Shown in pieces: positions 1 through 8,652 of a DNA stretch of 64,000 nucleotides. Under the pieces are notes generated by a model that was not told the DNA's origin, searched no databases, and was given only the letters and a program-made list of their open reading frames with translations. A program made the translations under genes and the position numbers. Each line of letters opens with the position of its first letter. Positions within the stretch are counted from its first letter, which is position 1. Source of the stretch: Aedoeadaptatus coxii (GTDB lineage Bacteria; Bacillota; Clostridia; Tissierellales; Peptoniphilaceae); NCBI RefSeq assembly GCF_001553115.1, contig NZ_KQ960155.1:62001-126000 (forward strand), given 5' to 3'.

Positions 1-448
1 ATTTGTCCGATTCCCCGGTTAAGATTAAAACATCTTCAATGCCTTCGGCGGCCAACGCCTTCATTTCGTTTTCAATTTCTTCTTCCGTCAACATGGCGCG
101 CTTAATGCCGCTCTTCGAATTAAATCCGCAGTAACGACAGCCGTTTTCGCAGTAATTGGCGATGTAAAGGGGAGAGAAGGAATTCACATTGTCGCCGAAA
201 TATTGGCGGCGCAACATACGCGCCTTTTCCGCCATGGCGTCTAAAAATCCTTCCGCCGCATCGCTGAGCAAGACGTAATAATCGTCGGGGGTCAGCCGGT
301 CTTTTTGAAGTACCGCCCGCACGTCGGCAGGCGTAATGGTGCGCGCCTTTTGTTTGTTGTAGGACGCTTCGATTTTTTTCGGGATCTCTTCGGAAATTTG
401 GTCCATATCCGGAAGATAATCCCGCACATCTTTTACATTAACAACCAT
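1..448 (-). CDS. thiH: ThiH, 2-iminoacetate synthase (N-terminal part)
   Basis: Radical-SAM enzyme that cleaves tyrosine to dehydroglycine (2-iminoacetate), a precursor of the thiamine thiazole ring. About 149 codons are visible from the ATG at 448; the gene runs off the left edge. The visible part contains the 4Fe-4S/SAM motif CENGCRYC (C-x3-C-x2-C) followed by GFNSKSG, typical of ThiH. An AGAGGTGGATC ribosome-binding site precedes the ATG, 10 nt after thiG. It is the fourth gene of a thiS-thiF-thiG-thiH set. Use of ThiH rather than the oxygen-dependent glycine oxidase ThiO fits an anaerobe. The identification rests on the motif and the operon. Confidence 0.93.
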   Translation of the reverse strand, partial: MVVNVKDVRDYLPDMDQISEEIPKKIEASYNKQKARTITPADVRAVLQKDRLTPDDYYVLLSDAAEGFLDAMAEKARMLRRQYFGDNVNSFSPLYIANYCENGCRYCGFNSKSGIKRAMLTEEEIENEMKALAAEGIEDVLILTGESDK

Positions 449-458
449 GATCCACCTC

Positions 459-1220
459 TTAATCGAAGAAATCTCTTAAAGGAGAGGACGGATCGGCGCC
501 GCGATCCAACACGCGACCCGGTTTGGAAAGATATCCTAAACGTCCAGCTTCGATTCCTTTTTTAAAGGCTTCCGCCATTAAGGTAATGTTCGAAGCCGTG
601 GCAATGCCGGTGTTGGCCATAATGGCGGCTGCGCCCATTTCCATAGCTTCCGCCGCTTGAGACGGTCTGCCGATGCCGGCATCGACGATGACAGGCAAAT
701 CGATTTCTTCGATAATGATTTGAATGAAATCTTTCGTGGAAAGTCCTTTGTTACTGCCGATGGGAGAGGCCAGGGGCATAATGGATGCGGCGCCTGCATC
801 GCGCATATCCCGAGCGTAATTAAGATCAGGATACATATAGGGCATGACGACGAAATCTTCTTTTGCCAAAACTTCCGTCGCCTTTAAAGTTTCTGCATTG
901 TCGGGAAGGAGATATTTAGAATCACGCATAATTTCAATTTTTACGAAATTGCCGCAGCCCATTTCCTTGGCGAGACGGGCGATGCGAATAGCTTCGTCGG
1001 CATTGCGTGCACCACTGGTGTTGGGAATAAGGGTTACATGTTTCGGTATGTAATCCAAAATATTTTTAACATCGGCGGTGTTCGCCCGTCGCAAAGCCAC
1101 GGTAATCATTTCCGCGCCGGCACATTCTACGGCGGCGTCGATTAATTCCGGCGCATATTTTCCCGATCCTAAAATAAAACGGGAGGTAAACTCCTTATTT
1201 CCTAATGTCCACTTGTCCAT
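459..1220 (-). CDS. thiG: ThiG, thiazole synthase
   Basis: A 253-residue (beta/alpha)8 enzyme that joins 1-deoxyxylulose 5-phosphate, dehydroglycine and ThiS thiocarboxylate to make the thiazole phosphate of thiamine. The length is normal for the family. The Schiff-base lysine lies in [10 protein letters not shown], the segment matching the KVEV region of Bacillus ThiG, and the phosphate-binding end carries [19 protein letters not shown]. The ATG at 1220 follows AAAGGAGTATTGAA and sits directly behind thiF, so the two are surely cotranscribed. No anomaly is seen. Confidence 0.96.
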   Translation of the reverse strand: MDKWTLGNKEFTSRFILGSGKYAPELIDAAVECAGAEMITVALRRANTADVKNILDYIPKHVTLIPNTSGARNADEAIRIARLAKEMGCGNFVKIEIMRDSKYLLPDNAETLKATEVLAKEDFVVMPYMYPDLNYARDMRDAGAASIMPLASPIGSNKGLSTKDFIQIIIEEIDLPVIVDAGIGRPSQAAEAMEMGAAAIMANTGIATASNITLMAEAFKKGIEAGRLGYLSKPGRVLDRGADPSSPLRDFFD

Positions 1221-1221
1221 T

Positions 1222-1821
1222 TCAATACTCCTTTTTACAAACTAATTCCAACACGACACTACATTCCATGGCGGCAATGGCCATGACCTTGGGAATATAG
1301 CAATCCTTCCTGTCTTCCCCTTGAAAATCGCCGACAACATGTATATGCCCGAGATCTCGTCTCGAGAGTTCGCCGAAGGGGCCGGCCACGCCGGTGGTGC
1401 AAATATAAGGCTTATCCCTTCCTGCGAAAAAATCATAAGCCATGACTTTCGACGATACGGTGTCGAAGGCCTCGATGAACATATCCCCCTCGGCGTAAAC
1501 CGAACTGAGAACCTCTTCATCCACCAATTCATTGCGCGGCTCGATGGCGACATAGGGCAAAAGCTCTTTAATGCGCTCCGCCGTCCTTTCGGCCTTCATT
1601 TTTCCAATATCGTCGACGCCGTAATGCTGACGATTTAAATTCGACGGCTCCACACGATCGAAATCGTAGATAATAAGTTTTCCCACACCGAGGCGGGCGA
1701 GCATATGCGCAATATTGCTTCCAAGGCCGCCGGCGCCGAAAATCACCACCGTAACATTTTCAAGTTTTCCATTGATCCCTTCAGATTGGCGCTGAAGTAC
1801 CGCCTCCCGTTTAACCTCCAC
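1222..1821 (-). CDS. thiF: ThiF-family ThiS adenylyltransferase
   Basis: E1-like enzyme that adenylates the C-terminal glycine of ThiS before sulfur transfer. The nucleotide-binding motif [11 protein letters not shown] and the SNLNRQ motif are clear. At about 199 residues it is the short stand-alone clostridial form. I chose the GTG at 1821, inside the thiS 3' end, because the upstream in-frame residues (from 1854) only translate the second frame of thiS and lack a ribosome-binding site at the right distance. The overlap with thiS implies translational coupling. A CxxC zinc pair is not evident, as in other short ThiF proteins. Confidence 0.88.
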   Translation of the reverse strand: MEVKREAVLQRQSEGINGKLENVTVVIFGAGGLGSNIAHMLARLGVGKLIIYDFDRVEPSNLNRQHYGVDDIGKMKAERTAERIKELLPYVAIEPRNELVDEEVLSSVYAEGDMFIEAFDTVSSKVMAYDFFAGRDKPYICTTGVAGPFGELSRRDLGHIHVVGDFQGEDRKDCYIPKVMAIAAMECSVVLELVCKKEY

Positions 1822-2005
1822 CGGTAAAAGAAAACACCTCCAAAACATCGTCATCTTCGACGATCGTGTCGTCGAAATCCACGCGGCGAATTAACTGCTT
1901 ATTTTTTTCCAAGGCTACGGATTCGGGATCGAAACCTCTCTCCAAAAGCACTTGTCGCAAAGGCTGTGGGCCATTTAAAGTAAAGGACTTGCCGTTGATC
2001 TTCAT
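1811..2005 (-). CDS. thiS: ThiS sulfur carrier protein
   Basis: A 64-residue ubiquitin-like carrier whose C-terminal glycine is adenylated by ThiF and converted to a thiocarboxylate, the sulfur donor for ThiG. The protein ends in FSFTGGG, with the required terminal Gly-Gly, and has the usual ThiS length. The start is the ATG at 2005 preceded by AGGAGGTGACC; an in-frame GTG six bases upstream lies inside that ribosome-binding site and is unlikely. It is the first gene of the thi operon, 15 nt after a terminator-like hairpin. Confidence 0.93.
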   Translation of the reverse strand: MKINGKSFTLNGPQPLRQVLLERGFDPESVALEKNKQLIRRVDFDDTIVEDDDVLEVFSFTGGG

Positions 2006-2019
2006 GGTCACCTCCTAAC

Positions 2020-2068
2020 AAAAAAAAGCACGAAGAAACTACACCCGCGGTGGTGTACCCCTTCGTGC
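2020..2068 (-). promoter_or_regulatory. Terminator-like hairpin in thiS leader (candidate attenuator)
   Basis: On the minus strand GCACGAAG (2068-2061) pairs with CTTCGTGC (2035-2028), enclosing a second stem TACACC/GGTGTA, and is followed by eight T residues that run into the thiS ribosome-binding site. It lies between a good promoter and the first gene, so it can only act on the thi operon itself. No TPP-aptamer motifs (CTGAGA, ACCTGA) are present. Confidence 0.65.
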
Positions 2069-2085
2069 TTTGCACTCTGTTTATG

Positions 2086-2113
2086 AGTTTACCATATATT
2101 ATTTCCCCGTCAA
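2086..2113 (-). promoter_or_regulatory. thi operon promoter
   Basis: TTGACG (2113-2108) and TAAACT (2091-2086) with a 16-nt spacer on the minus strand. Predicted transcript start is near 2079, giving a leader of about 75 nt. Confidence 0.6.
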
Positions 2114-2440
2114 GAACGAATTTTTATAAACACTATGATTCAAAATCCATTCCAAACGCAATCCCCAACCCTACATTCGCCGACAAACGACGATTTCCAC
2201 GCCACTGCAAAACAGAATTCCTTCCATTAAAATTATGATAAATTAAAAAACTGCTTGTTATTCGATGATCGTGTTTTTATTTTTCGACCGCCGGCGGCGA
2301 GAAGGAAAAACCTCGAAAAAATGCAATTCTTTTTCCTCGGTTCGTTTAGAAATTAATAATCTTTTTAAATGCCTTTTCTGTTTCGAAATTATTTTTAAAA
2401 TAACGAAGATTTTTTGGAAAAAGGTCTTCCCTTTTTTGCG
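2114..2440. other. Intergenic region without a gene
   Basis: About 330 bases of AT-rich DNA between the divergent thi promoter and the symporter promoter. I see no convincing open reading frame with a ribosome-binding site, no riboswitch core motif and no repeat. Confidence 0.5.
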
Positions 2441-2448
2441 TTCAGTAG

Positions 2449-2454
2449 TATAAT
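2449..2454 (+). promoter_or_regulatory. -10 element of symporter promoter
   Basis: A perfect TATAAT lies 45 bases before the symporter start codon. No good -35 hexamer sits at 16-18 nt. Confidence 0.45.
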
Positions 2455-2499
2455 GTATTCAATAGAAATTATATTATATTGTCGAATTGGAGGTGGCTT

Positions 2500-3879
2500 A
2501 TGTCATTTGCAGATTTATTGGTAAAAATTGACGCGTTTTTGTGGGGCGTTCCCCTTATGGTTTTATTGCTCGGTGCAGGCATTATTTTAACGGTGCGCAC
2601 CCGCTGCATACAATTGAGGAAGTTCCCCTATATTATCGGAAACACACTCGGGAAAATGTTCCGTCGATCTGAAATTGAAGAAGGTGCCATCTCCCCGTTC
2701 CAAGCATTATCGACAGCCCTCGCCGCAACAGTCGGTACAGGTAATATCGTCGGCGTATCCGTCGCCATTTTAACCGGCGGTCCCGGCGCCGTTTTCTGGA
2801 TGTGGTTTGCAGCATTCTTCGGAATGTGTACGAAATTTTCGGAAGTTAACCTTTCCATCGCCTACCGCGTGAAAACCGACGTAGGGTATGCCGGCGGCCC
2901 CATGTACTACATCGACCGCGGACTTCATAAACCTTGGCTCGGCAAAATCTTTGCATTCTTAGCCGCTGTCGCCACCTTCGGTCTCGGTTGTTCGGTACAA
3001 TCCAACGCCATCGCCGGTACGCTGAAATCTTCATTCAGCATTCCGCCGTTCTTAACCGCCGTCGTCATTACGATTTTAACCGCCGTCGTCGTTATCGGCG
3101 GTATCCAATCCATATCGAAAGTTACTGAAAAGCTCGTTCCCTTTATGGCAGCATTTTACATCGTCGGCGGCCTGATTATCATCTTCGCCAATGTAGGCAA
3201 TCTGCCGGGCGCAATTCACGATATTTTCGTCGGCGCATTCAATCCTAAAGCTGTCGGCGGCGGCGCCATCGGTTTCACCATTATGACCGCTATGCGAAGC
3301 GGCATCAGTCGCGGCGTCTTCACAAACGAAGCCGGCTTAGGTTCTTCGCCTATCGCCCACGCTACCGCTTCCACCGACCACCCCACCCGCCAAGGCCTCT
3401 GGGGCGTTACGGAAGTTTTCCTCGACACCTTTGTCGTATGCTCCATTACCGCACTCGTTATCTTAACCTCCGGCGTATTAAACAGCGGCGAAGCAGACGC
3501 TTCCGCACTGGTCGCCGAAGCATTCTCCATGAAATTTACTTTCGGCCGTTACATCGTCTCCATCGGTCTTTTACTCTTCGCTTTCTCCACCATTTTAGGT
3601 TGGGAATTCTATGGCGAAACATCGGCACGCTACTTAATCGGCAGCCGCATCGGCGCTCCCTACAAAGTTCTTTTCCTGATCATGGTCTTCGTCGGATGTA
3701 CGATGAAATTAGACCTGGCATGGGAAGTTGCCAACATTCTGAACGCCTTAATGGCCGTTCCGAACTTAATCGGCTTGATCGGACTTTCCGGCGTCGTCGT
3801 AGCACTGGAAAAAGACTTCTTCAGCGACGATCGTCTGCGGAAATCCCCGGAAGAATACCAACACCTATTGAAAAAATAA
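2500..3879 (+). CDS. Alanine/glycine:cation symporter (AGCS family)
   Basis: A 459-residue membrane protein that takes up alanine or glycine with Na+ or H+. It carries the AGCS signature region ALSTALAATVGTGNIVGV and a second conserved stretch FTNEAGLGSSPIAHA, with roughly eleven hydrophobic segments and normal length. The ATG at 2500 follows GGAGGTGGCTT; an in-frame TTG at 2479 lacks a ribosome-binding site. It stands alone, with its own -10 element and terminator. Substrate preference between alanine and glycine cannot be read from the sequence. Confidence 0.93.
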   Translation: MSFADLLVKIDAFLWGVPLMVLLLGAGIILTVRTRCIQLRKFPYIIGNTLGKMFRRSEIEEGAISPFQALSTALAATVGTGNIVGVSVAILTGGPGAVFWMWFAAFFGMCTKFSEVNLSIAYRVKTDVGYAGGPMYYIDRGLHKPWLGKIFAFLAAVATFGLGCSVQSNAIAGTLKSSFSIPPFLTAVVITILTAVVVIGGIQSISKVTEKLVPFMAAFYIVGGLIIIFANVGNLPGAIHDIFVGAFNPKAVGGGAIGFTIMTAMRSGISRGVFTNEAGLGSSPIAHATASTDHPTRQGLWGVTEVFLDTFVVCSITALVILTSGVLNSGEADASALVAEAFSMKFTFGRYIVSIGLLLFAFSTILGWEFYGETSARYLIGSRIGAPYKVLFLIMVFVGCTMKLDLAWEVANILNALMAVPNLIGLIGLSGVVVALEKDFFSDDRLRKSPEEYQHLLKK

Positions 3880-3893
3880 CACTTCACGAAAAT

Positions 3894-3917
3894 AGCCCTC
3901 TTCGGAGGGCTGTTTTT
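3894..3917 (+). terminator. Intrinsic terminator of symporter gene
   Basis: AGCCCTC-TTCG-GAGGGCT stem-loop followed by GTTTTT. It overlaps the 3' end of the convergent lysR gene. Confidence 0.85.
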
Positions 3918-4764
3918 ATGTTCTCTTTAGTTCGTGATAAAGTTCAATACCCCCCGTTCCCTTTAAGGCGACGAGGGAAAATTCGTGGCGATCGGTAATG
4001 CCCCGCACATGAAATGTGGCGAGGTTTGGTTCTTCTTTTAATATGCTTTCGTAGCCGAAGGTAATGCCCACTTCCCGCTCCACCAGTTTTGTAATGAGTT
4101 GTAAGCTGGAGCAGGTGATCAACCGTTTGAAATCGCCTACATCGTAGCCTTTGTACTGTAGTTTTTGCTCCAAAATTTCTCTGGAGCCGGAGCCCGGTTC
4201 CCGAAGAAGTAAACAGGCTTCCCCCAGTTCTTCCATATTAAAAACCCCGCCTGCCAAGGGATCGCCGGGGGCGCAAAGGCCGGTAAATAAATCTTCCGTC
4301 AAGATTTCGTAATCGAATTCGCTTTTTGAAAAGCGCCCTTCGACGATGAGAAAATCCAATTGGGCGTTGCGCAGTTGATCTAAAAGCATGCCCGTGTTGT
4401 CGATGGTAATAGCAAATTCGTTGGTTCTGTTTTTCATCATCCGGCTCAGCTCTTCCACATAGGCGTAATTGCCGATGGTTTTCGTAAGGCCGATGCGAAT
4501 TTTTTTTAGGGGCGCGGCGCGAAAGCTGTCCACTAAATCCCGGTAATTCTTTTGCAGCCCGCGGGCGTAGCTTTCCAGACGCTCCGCTTCTTTTGTCATG
4601 AGGATTTTTTTGCCGTCGTATGTAAAAAGCTTGACCCCGAATTCCTCTTCCAGGGAATGAATGTGTTTGGTCACGGCGGGCTGGGTGATGTGAAGATTTT
4701 TAGACGCTTTGGTGTAATTCCGCGTGTCGATGACTTCTAAAAAGGTAGCGAGTCGCGTATCCAT
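3916..4764 (-). CDS. LysR-family transcriptional regulator
   Basis: A 282-residue regulator with an N-terminal winged helix-turn-helix (about residues 1-60, including NYTKASKNLHITQPAVTKHI) and a periplasmic-binding-like effector domain. It is transcribed divergently from the YeiH-type exporter at 4868, the same arrangement as yeiE-yeiH in enterobacteria, so that gene is its likely target. The spacer holds inverted repeats suitable as operators. Similarity to CysL/YeiE-type regulators makes a sulfur-compound ligand plausible, but the ligand cannot be read from the sequence. Confidence 0.9.
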   Translation of the reverse strand: MDTRLATFLEVIDTRNYTKASKNLHITQPAVTKHIHSLEEEFGVKLFTYDGKKILMTKEAERLESYARGLQKNYRDLVDSFRAAPLKKIRIGLTKTIGNYAYVEELSRMMKNRTNEFAITIDNTGMLLDQLRNAQLDFLIVEGRFSKSEFDYEILTEDLFTGLCAPGDPLAGGVFNMEELGEACLLLREPGSGSREILEQKLQYKGYDVGDFKRLITCSSLQLITKLVEREVGITFGYESILKEEPNLATFHVRGITDRHEFSLVALKGTGGIELYHELKRT

Positions 4765-4773
4765 AGTACCTCC

Positions 4774-4798
4774 ATAACGTTTTGTTATCGCAAGATAA
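4774..4798. promoter_or_regulatory. Candidate LysR operator
   Basis: Two overlapping inverted repeats, ATAAC-N5-GTTAT (4774-4788) and TTATC-N4-GATAA (4785-4798), lie between the divergent lysR and yeiH-like genes, just upstream of the lysR start. The TTAT...ATAA symmetry resembles LysR binding boxes. Confidence 0.5.
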
Positions 4799-4867
4799 TA
4801 ATTGATAATTTTATTTTATTTTAACTCTATGGGATAATAATGACAACTATGAAAGGAGCACTGCTAC

Positions 4868-5881
4868 ATGAAAACCATTCAGTCTATTTTCCCGGGGGTT
4901 GTTCTCACCTTCCTTATCGCCATTGTTGCGCGATTCCTCGAAAACCTTATGCCCCTGCCTTTAATCAGCGCATCGGTTATCGCCCTCTTTATCGGCATGA
5001 TCTGCAATCATTTTATCGGCGACGACCACATTGTGCATAAGGGCGCCACGTTCTCTTCTAAGAAATTACTTAAACTGGGCATTATTTTACTGGGCGCTTC
5101 CCTTAATATTGCCACTGTCTTCCAAGTAGGTCGCCTTTCCATTTCGGTTATGGTCTTTACCCTGCTCACGTGTTTCGGCCTCGGCCATTTCTCCGGTAAG
5201 TTCTTCGGCCTTAACTGGAAAATGTCCAATCTGATTTCCGCCGGCACGGGCATTTGCGGCGGCAGCGCCATCGCCTCCATCGCCCCGGTTATTGACGCCG
5301 ACGATTTGGATATCGCCTACGCCATGAGCGCCACCTTTATTTTCGACATGGTCATGATCGTCGCCTTTCCCTTAATGGGTCACGCTCTCGGCCTTTCCGA
5401 TATGGCCTACGGCCTTTGGGCAGGTACTGCCGTTAACGACACCTCGTCCGTCGTCGCCGCAGGCTACGCCTTCTCCGACGCCGCAGGGGATTTCGCCACT
5501 ATGGTAAAACTCACCCGTACCCTCGTCATTATCCCCACGGTTTTAATCTTCGCCGTCATTAATGCCCGCATTAAAGCAAAGCAACATATTGAAGGCGAAA
5601 GCAAAAAAGTATCCATTACCAATGTTTTCCCCTGGTTTATTTTAGGCTTCCTCGCCTTTACCGCCATTAATTCCTTAGGCTTTATTCCCGCCAATATTAG
5701 CCAAGGCATGAAATTTGTAAGTAAATTTTTAATGGTTATGGCTCTTGCCGGCATCGGCCTGAAAACATCTTTAAAAGATATGAAGAGCTCGGGCACCGGC
5801 CCCATGCTTCACGGCTTCGTCATTTCCCTTTTAGTGGTTATCGTCGCCATTGGCGTAGAATATTTCATGGGTCTCGTTTAA
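4868..5881 (+). CDS. YeiH/UPF0324-family putative sulfate exporter
   Basis: A 337-residue polytopic membrane protein with about ten hydrophobic segments and the family hallmarks GTGICGGSAIAS and WAGTAVNDTSSVVAAG. The family is annotated as putative sulfate exporters, although the true substrate is not established. The start ATG follows GAAAGGAGCACTGCTAC. It sits divergently from a LysR regulator that probably controls it, and ends before its own strong terminator. Confidence 0.88.
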   Translation: MKTIQSIFPGVVLTFLIAIVARFLENLMPLPLISASVIALFIGMICNHFIGDDHIVHKGATFSSKKLLKLGIILLGASLNIATVFQVGRLSISVMVFTLLTCFGLGHFSGKFFGLNWKMSNLISAGTGICGGSAIASIAPVIDADDLDIAYAMSATFIFDMVMIVAFPLMGHALGLSDMAYGLWAGTAVNDTSSVVAAGYAFSDAAGDFATMVKLTRTLVIIPTVLIFAVINARIKAKQHIEGESKKVSITNVFPWFILGFLAFTAINSLGFIPANISQGMKFVSKFLMVMALAGIGLKTSLKDMKSSGTGPMLHGFVISLLVVIVAIGVEYFMGLV

Positions 5882-5895
5882 ATGTCAGAAGAAAT

Positions 5896-5925
5896 GGAGA
5901 GAGGTTAACACCCTCTCTCTTTTTT
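5896..5925 (+). terminator. Intrinsic terminator of yeiH-like gene
   Basis: GAGAGAGG-TTAACAC-CCTCTCTC stem followed by six T residues. Confidence 0.85.
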
Positions 5926-5971
5926 GTGCCATAATAGAATCAGTAACTGTAATTAAGAAAGGAGATTACCT

Positions 5972-7321
5972 TTGAAACAACATTTTGATTACATGGTCAT
6001 CGGCGGCGGCAGCGGCGGAAGCGCCACGGCCAATCGCGCCGCCCAATACGGCGCCAAAGTCGCCATCGTCGAAGAAAAAGATTTCGGCGGCACCTGCGTC
6101 AACAGAGGCTGCGTGCCGAAGAAAATCCTCTGGTACGCTTCGGGGATTCGCAGAACTCTGGAAAAAGAATCGGAAAACTACGGCTACAAAATAGGCGATT
6201 GGGCCTTTGACTTTAAAAAATTAAGAAATTCCCAACAAGGCTATGTGGGCCGTGCGCGAAACAGTTTTGAATCCGGTCTCGAAAAAAACGGCGTCACCAA
6301 ACTTTTCGGCAAGGCGCAATTTAAAGACGCCCACACCGTCGTCGTCGACGGCGAAGAATACACCGCCGATCACATTACCATCGCCACAGGCGCATACCCG
6401 AGCCCTTGCAAACTTCCCGGCGCGGAACTCGTGGATTATTCCGACGATTTCTTTACATGGGAAGAACTCCCGAACACCATCGCCATTGTCGGCGGCGGCT
6501 ACATCGGCACGGAACTTTCGGGATTTTTGGCGGGCATGGGCGTGGAAACTCATCTCCTCGTGCGCAAAGATCGCATTCTCAGAAAATTCGATTCCTTTAT
6601 TACCGACGCCGTTACGGAAGAGCTTCAAAAAGGCGGCGTGAACATTCACTTCAACACCTCGTCGAAAAGCTTTAAGCGTGTTGAGAGCGGCATTGAAATC
6701 ACATTCCAAGACGACACCACCGCCGTCTTCGACAAAGTGCTTTGGGTCGCCGGCGTCACCCCCAATATCGAAGGGCTCGGCCTGGAAAACACCAGTGTAA
6801 CGATAGATGATCGCGGCCGCATTGTCAGCGATGCTTACGAATGTACGAGCGAACAAGGGGTTTACGCCATCGGCGATGTGACGGGGAAATTAGATTTAAC
6901 ACCCGTCGCCATTGCCGCCGGACGTCGCCTGTCCGATCGTCTCTTCGGCGGAAAAAAAGACGCACACTTGGATTACGACAATGTGCCTACGGTGGTCTTT
7001 AGCCACCCGCCCATGGGCACCGTGGGCCTTACGGCAAAAGATGCAAAGGAAAAATACGGGGAAGACGCCGTTAAAACCTACACCTCATCCTTTACGGATA
7101 TGCGCTCCTCCGTGTCGGGTCATCCCCATCAATGTAAAATGCTCCTCGTCTGCGCAGGAGATGACGAAAAAATCGTCGGCGTTCACGCCATGGGCCTCGG
7201 CGTCGACGAAATGATGCAGGGCTTCGGCGTCGCCGTGAAAATGGGCGCCACCAAAGCGGATTTCGATTCCACCGTGGCCATCCACCCTACCAGCGCGGAA
7301 GAAATGGTCACCATGCGCTAG
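5972..7321 (+). CDS. gor: Glutathione-disulfide reductase
   Basis: A 449-residue class I pyridine nucleotide-disulfide oxidoreductase reducing oxidised glutathione with NADPH. It shows the FAD-binding [14 protein letters not shown] near the N-terminus, the redox disulfide [13 protein letters not shown], the NAD(P)-binding [14 protein letters not shown] and the C-terminal catalytic HPTSAEE. Arg near the NADP loop (LVRKDRILR) favours NADPH. Translation starts at a TTG (5972) after AAGGAGATTACC. Related thiol reductases such as mycothione or trypanothione reductase are the alternatives, but the motifs best fit the Gor branch. A glutaredoxin-like gene lies at 23.7 kb. Confidence 0.88.
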   Translation: MKQHFDYMVIGGGSGGSATANRAAQYGAKVAIVEEKDFGGTCVNRGCVPKKILWYASGIRRTLEKESENYGYKIGDWAFDFKKLRNSQQGYVGRARNSFESGLEKNGVTKLFGKAQFKDAHTVVVDGEEYTADHITIATGAYPSPCKLPGAELVDYSDDFFTWEELPNTIAIVGGGYIGTELSGFLAGMGVETHLLVRKDRILRKFDSFITDAVTEELQKGGVNIHFNTSSKSFKRVESGIEITFQDDTTAVFDKVLWVAGVTPNIEGLGLENTSVTIDDRGRIVSDAYECTSEQGVYAIGDVTGKLDLTPVAIAAGRRLSDRLFGGKKDAHLDYDNVPTVVFSHPPMGTVGLTAKDAKEKYGEDAVKTYTSSFTDMRSSVSGHPHQCKMLLVCAGDDEKIVGVHAMGLGVDEMMQGFGVAVKMGATKADFDSTVAIHPTSAEEMVTMR

Positions 7322-7333
7322 GGCAAAAAAAGA

Positions 7334-7365
7334 AGAGCTCTCCTTTACGGGAGAACTCTTTTTTT
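7334..7365. terminator. Bidirectional terminator between gor and flavodiiron gene
   Basis: An imperfect stem of AGAG(C)TCTCC with GGGAGAACTCT, with an A run on the left and a T run on the right, so it can serve both convergent genes. Confidence 0.75.
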
Positions 7366-7371
7366 GTTTCC

Positions 7372-8574
7372 TTATTTCTTTAATGCTTCCGCCATTTCTT
7401 TTGCCATTTGACGGCATTTTTCGAAATCTTCCGCTCCGGGAAGGCCCATGACGTCGACGGTAGTGGGAAGGACTTCCCATTTACTTTGTTCGGCGAATTC
7501 CGCAAATTTCTTTTCGGCGCCGCCGCCCCAAGTGTAGTTGGTGAAGGTGCCGAGGATGTGGTTTTTCATTTTTTGTTTTTTAAGCACTTCTACAAGGTTT
7601 TCCATAGGCGGGAATAGGCCGACGTTGTACGTGGGGCAACCTAAGATAATGCCTTTGTAGTTCCATGTTTCGCTGATGAGGTAGCTAATATGGGTTTTGG
7701 AAATGTCGCGAATGCGAATGTTGCGTACCCCTTCTTCACTGAGGGCGCGGGCGATGGATTCGGCGACAAATTCGGAATTGCCGTACATGGAGCCGTAGAC
7801 GATGAGGACGCCGTCTTCTGTTTTTTGTTCGCTTAAATCGCTGTATAAGCCGACGATGCGACCGATGTTTTCGCGCCAAACCGGGCCGTGGTCGGGGCAG
7901 ATCATTTTAATGTCTAAGCCTTCTAATTTTTTAAGGGCGCGAATAACTTGTACGCTGTACTTGCCGACGATGTTGGTGTAGTAGCGAATGGTTTCTTCTC
8001 GGTAATTATCCCAATTTAATTGATCGTCGAAAATGGCGCCGTCTAAGGTTCCGAATCCGCCGAAAGCGTCTTGGCTGAATAAAATGCCCGTTTCTTCTTC
8101 GAAGCAGACCATGGATTCCGGCCAGTGTACCATGGGGGTGGTGTAGAAGGTAAGTTTGCGTTCGCCGATTTCTACGGTTTCGCCGTCTTCAACGAGGATC
8201 ACGCGATCGTCGCCGATGTTGTAGAAGTTGTTCATCATGGCGACGGCTTTTTTGTTGGTAATGATTTTAATGTCCGGGTAACGTTCGATGACCGACTTCA
8301 GGGAAGAGGTATGGTCGGGTTCCATATGGTCGACGACGACATAATCCAGGGAGCGGCCGCCGAGGACTTCGGTAATGTTATCCATAAATTCGCGAACGGA
8401 ATCGATTCTTACGCAGTCGAGGAGGCAGGTTTTGCTGCCGCCGTCGAAGAGGTAGGAGTTGTAGCTGATGCCGTCGGGCAGGGGCCACATAGCTTCAAAT
8501 AAATGGGTGTAGCGATCATTGACACCGATGTAGTGCATATGATCGTTCATCTTAACTATTCTTAAATTTCCCAT
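7372..8574 (-). CDS. Flavodiiron protein (FprA-type oxygen/NO reductase)
   Basis: A 400-residue two-domain protein: an N-terminal metallo-beta-lactamase-like domain (about 1-250) with the diiron ligands in HMEPDHTSS, in the VHWPESM/SQDAFG segment and in CPDHGPVWR, and a C-terminal flavodoxin domain starting IVYGSMYGNSE. Such proteins reduce oxygen to water or NO to N2O and protect anaerobes. The ATG at 8574 follows AAAGGTGATAGT. It has its own promoter between the exonuclease stop and its start. Whether O2 or NO is the main substrate cannot be told. Confidence 0.93.
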   Translation of the reverse strand: MGNLRIVKMNDHMHYIGVNDRYTHLFEAMWPLPDGISYNSYLFDGGSKTCLLDCVRIDSVREFMDNITEVLGGRSLDYVVVDHMEPDHTSSLKSVIERYPDIKIITNKKAVAMMNNFYNIGDDRVILVEDGETVEIGERKLTFYTTPMVHWPESMVCFEEETGILFSQDAFGGFGTLDGAIFDDQLNWDNYREETIRYYTNIVGKYSVQVIRALKKLEGLDIKMICPDHGPVWRENIGRIVGLYSDLSEQKTEDGVLIVYGSMYGNSEFVAESIARALSEEGVRNIRIRDISKTHISYLISETWNYKGIILGCPTYNVGLFPPMENLVEVLKKQKMKNHILGTFTNYTWGGGAEKKFAEFAEQSKWEVLPTTVDVMGLPGAEDFEKCRQMAKEMAEALKK

Positions 8575-8614
8575 ACTATCACCTTTCTTTTAAATGTATT
8601 TTTACTCACCTTAA

Positions 8615-8643
8615 AGTTTAACGTTTCCGCACTGTATTTTCAA
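8615..8643 (-). promoter_or_regulatory. Flavodiiron gene promoter
   Basis: TTGAAA (8643-8638) and TAAACT (8620-8615) with a 17-nt spacer, immediately after the exonuclease III gene. Confidence 0.6.
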
Positions 8644-8652
8644 TGATAAAAC

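Noticed and set aside
1222-1854. Longer ThiF start at 1854
   Set aside because: The extra residues only translate another frame of thiS and have no ribosome-binding site.
2035-2061. T-box-like ACCGCGG in the thiS leader
   Set aside because: It lies in the loop of the terminator hairpin, with no stem I, specifier or upstream antiterminator arm.
2005-2113. TPP riboswitch upstream of thiS
   Set aside because: The conserved TPP core sequences are absent and the leader is too short.
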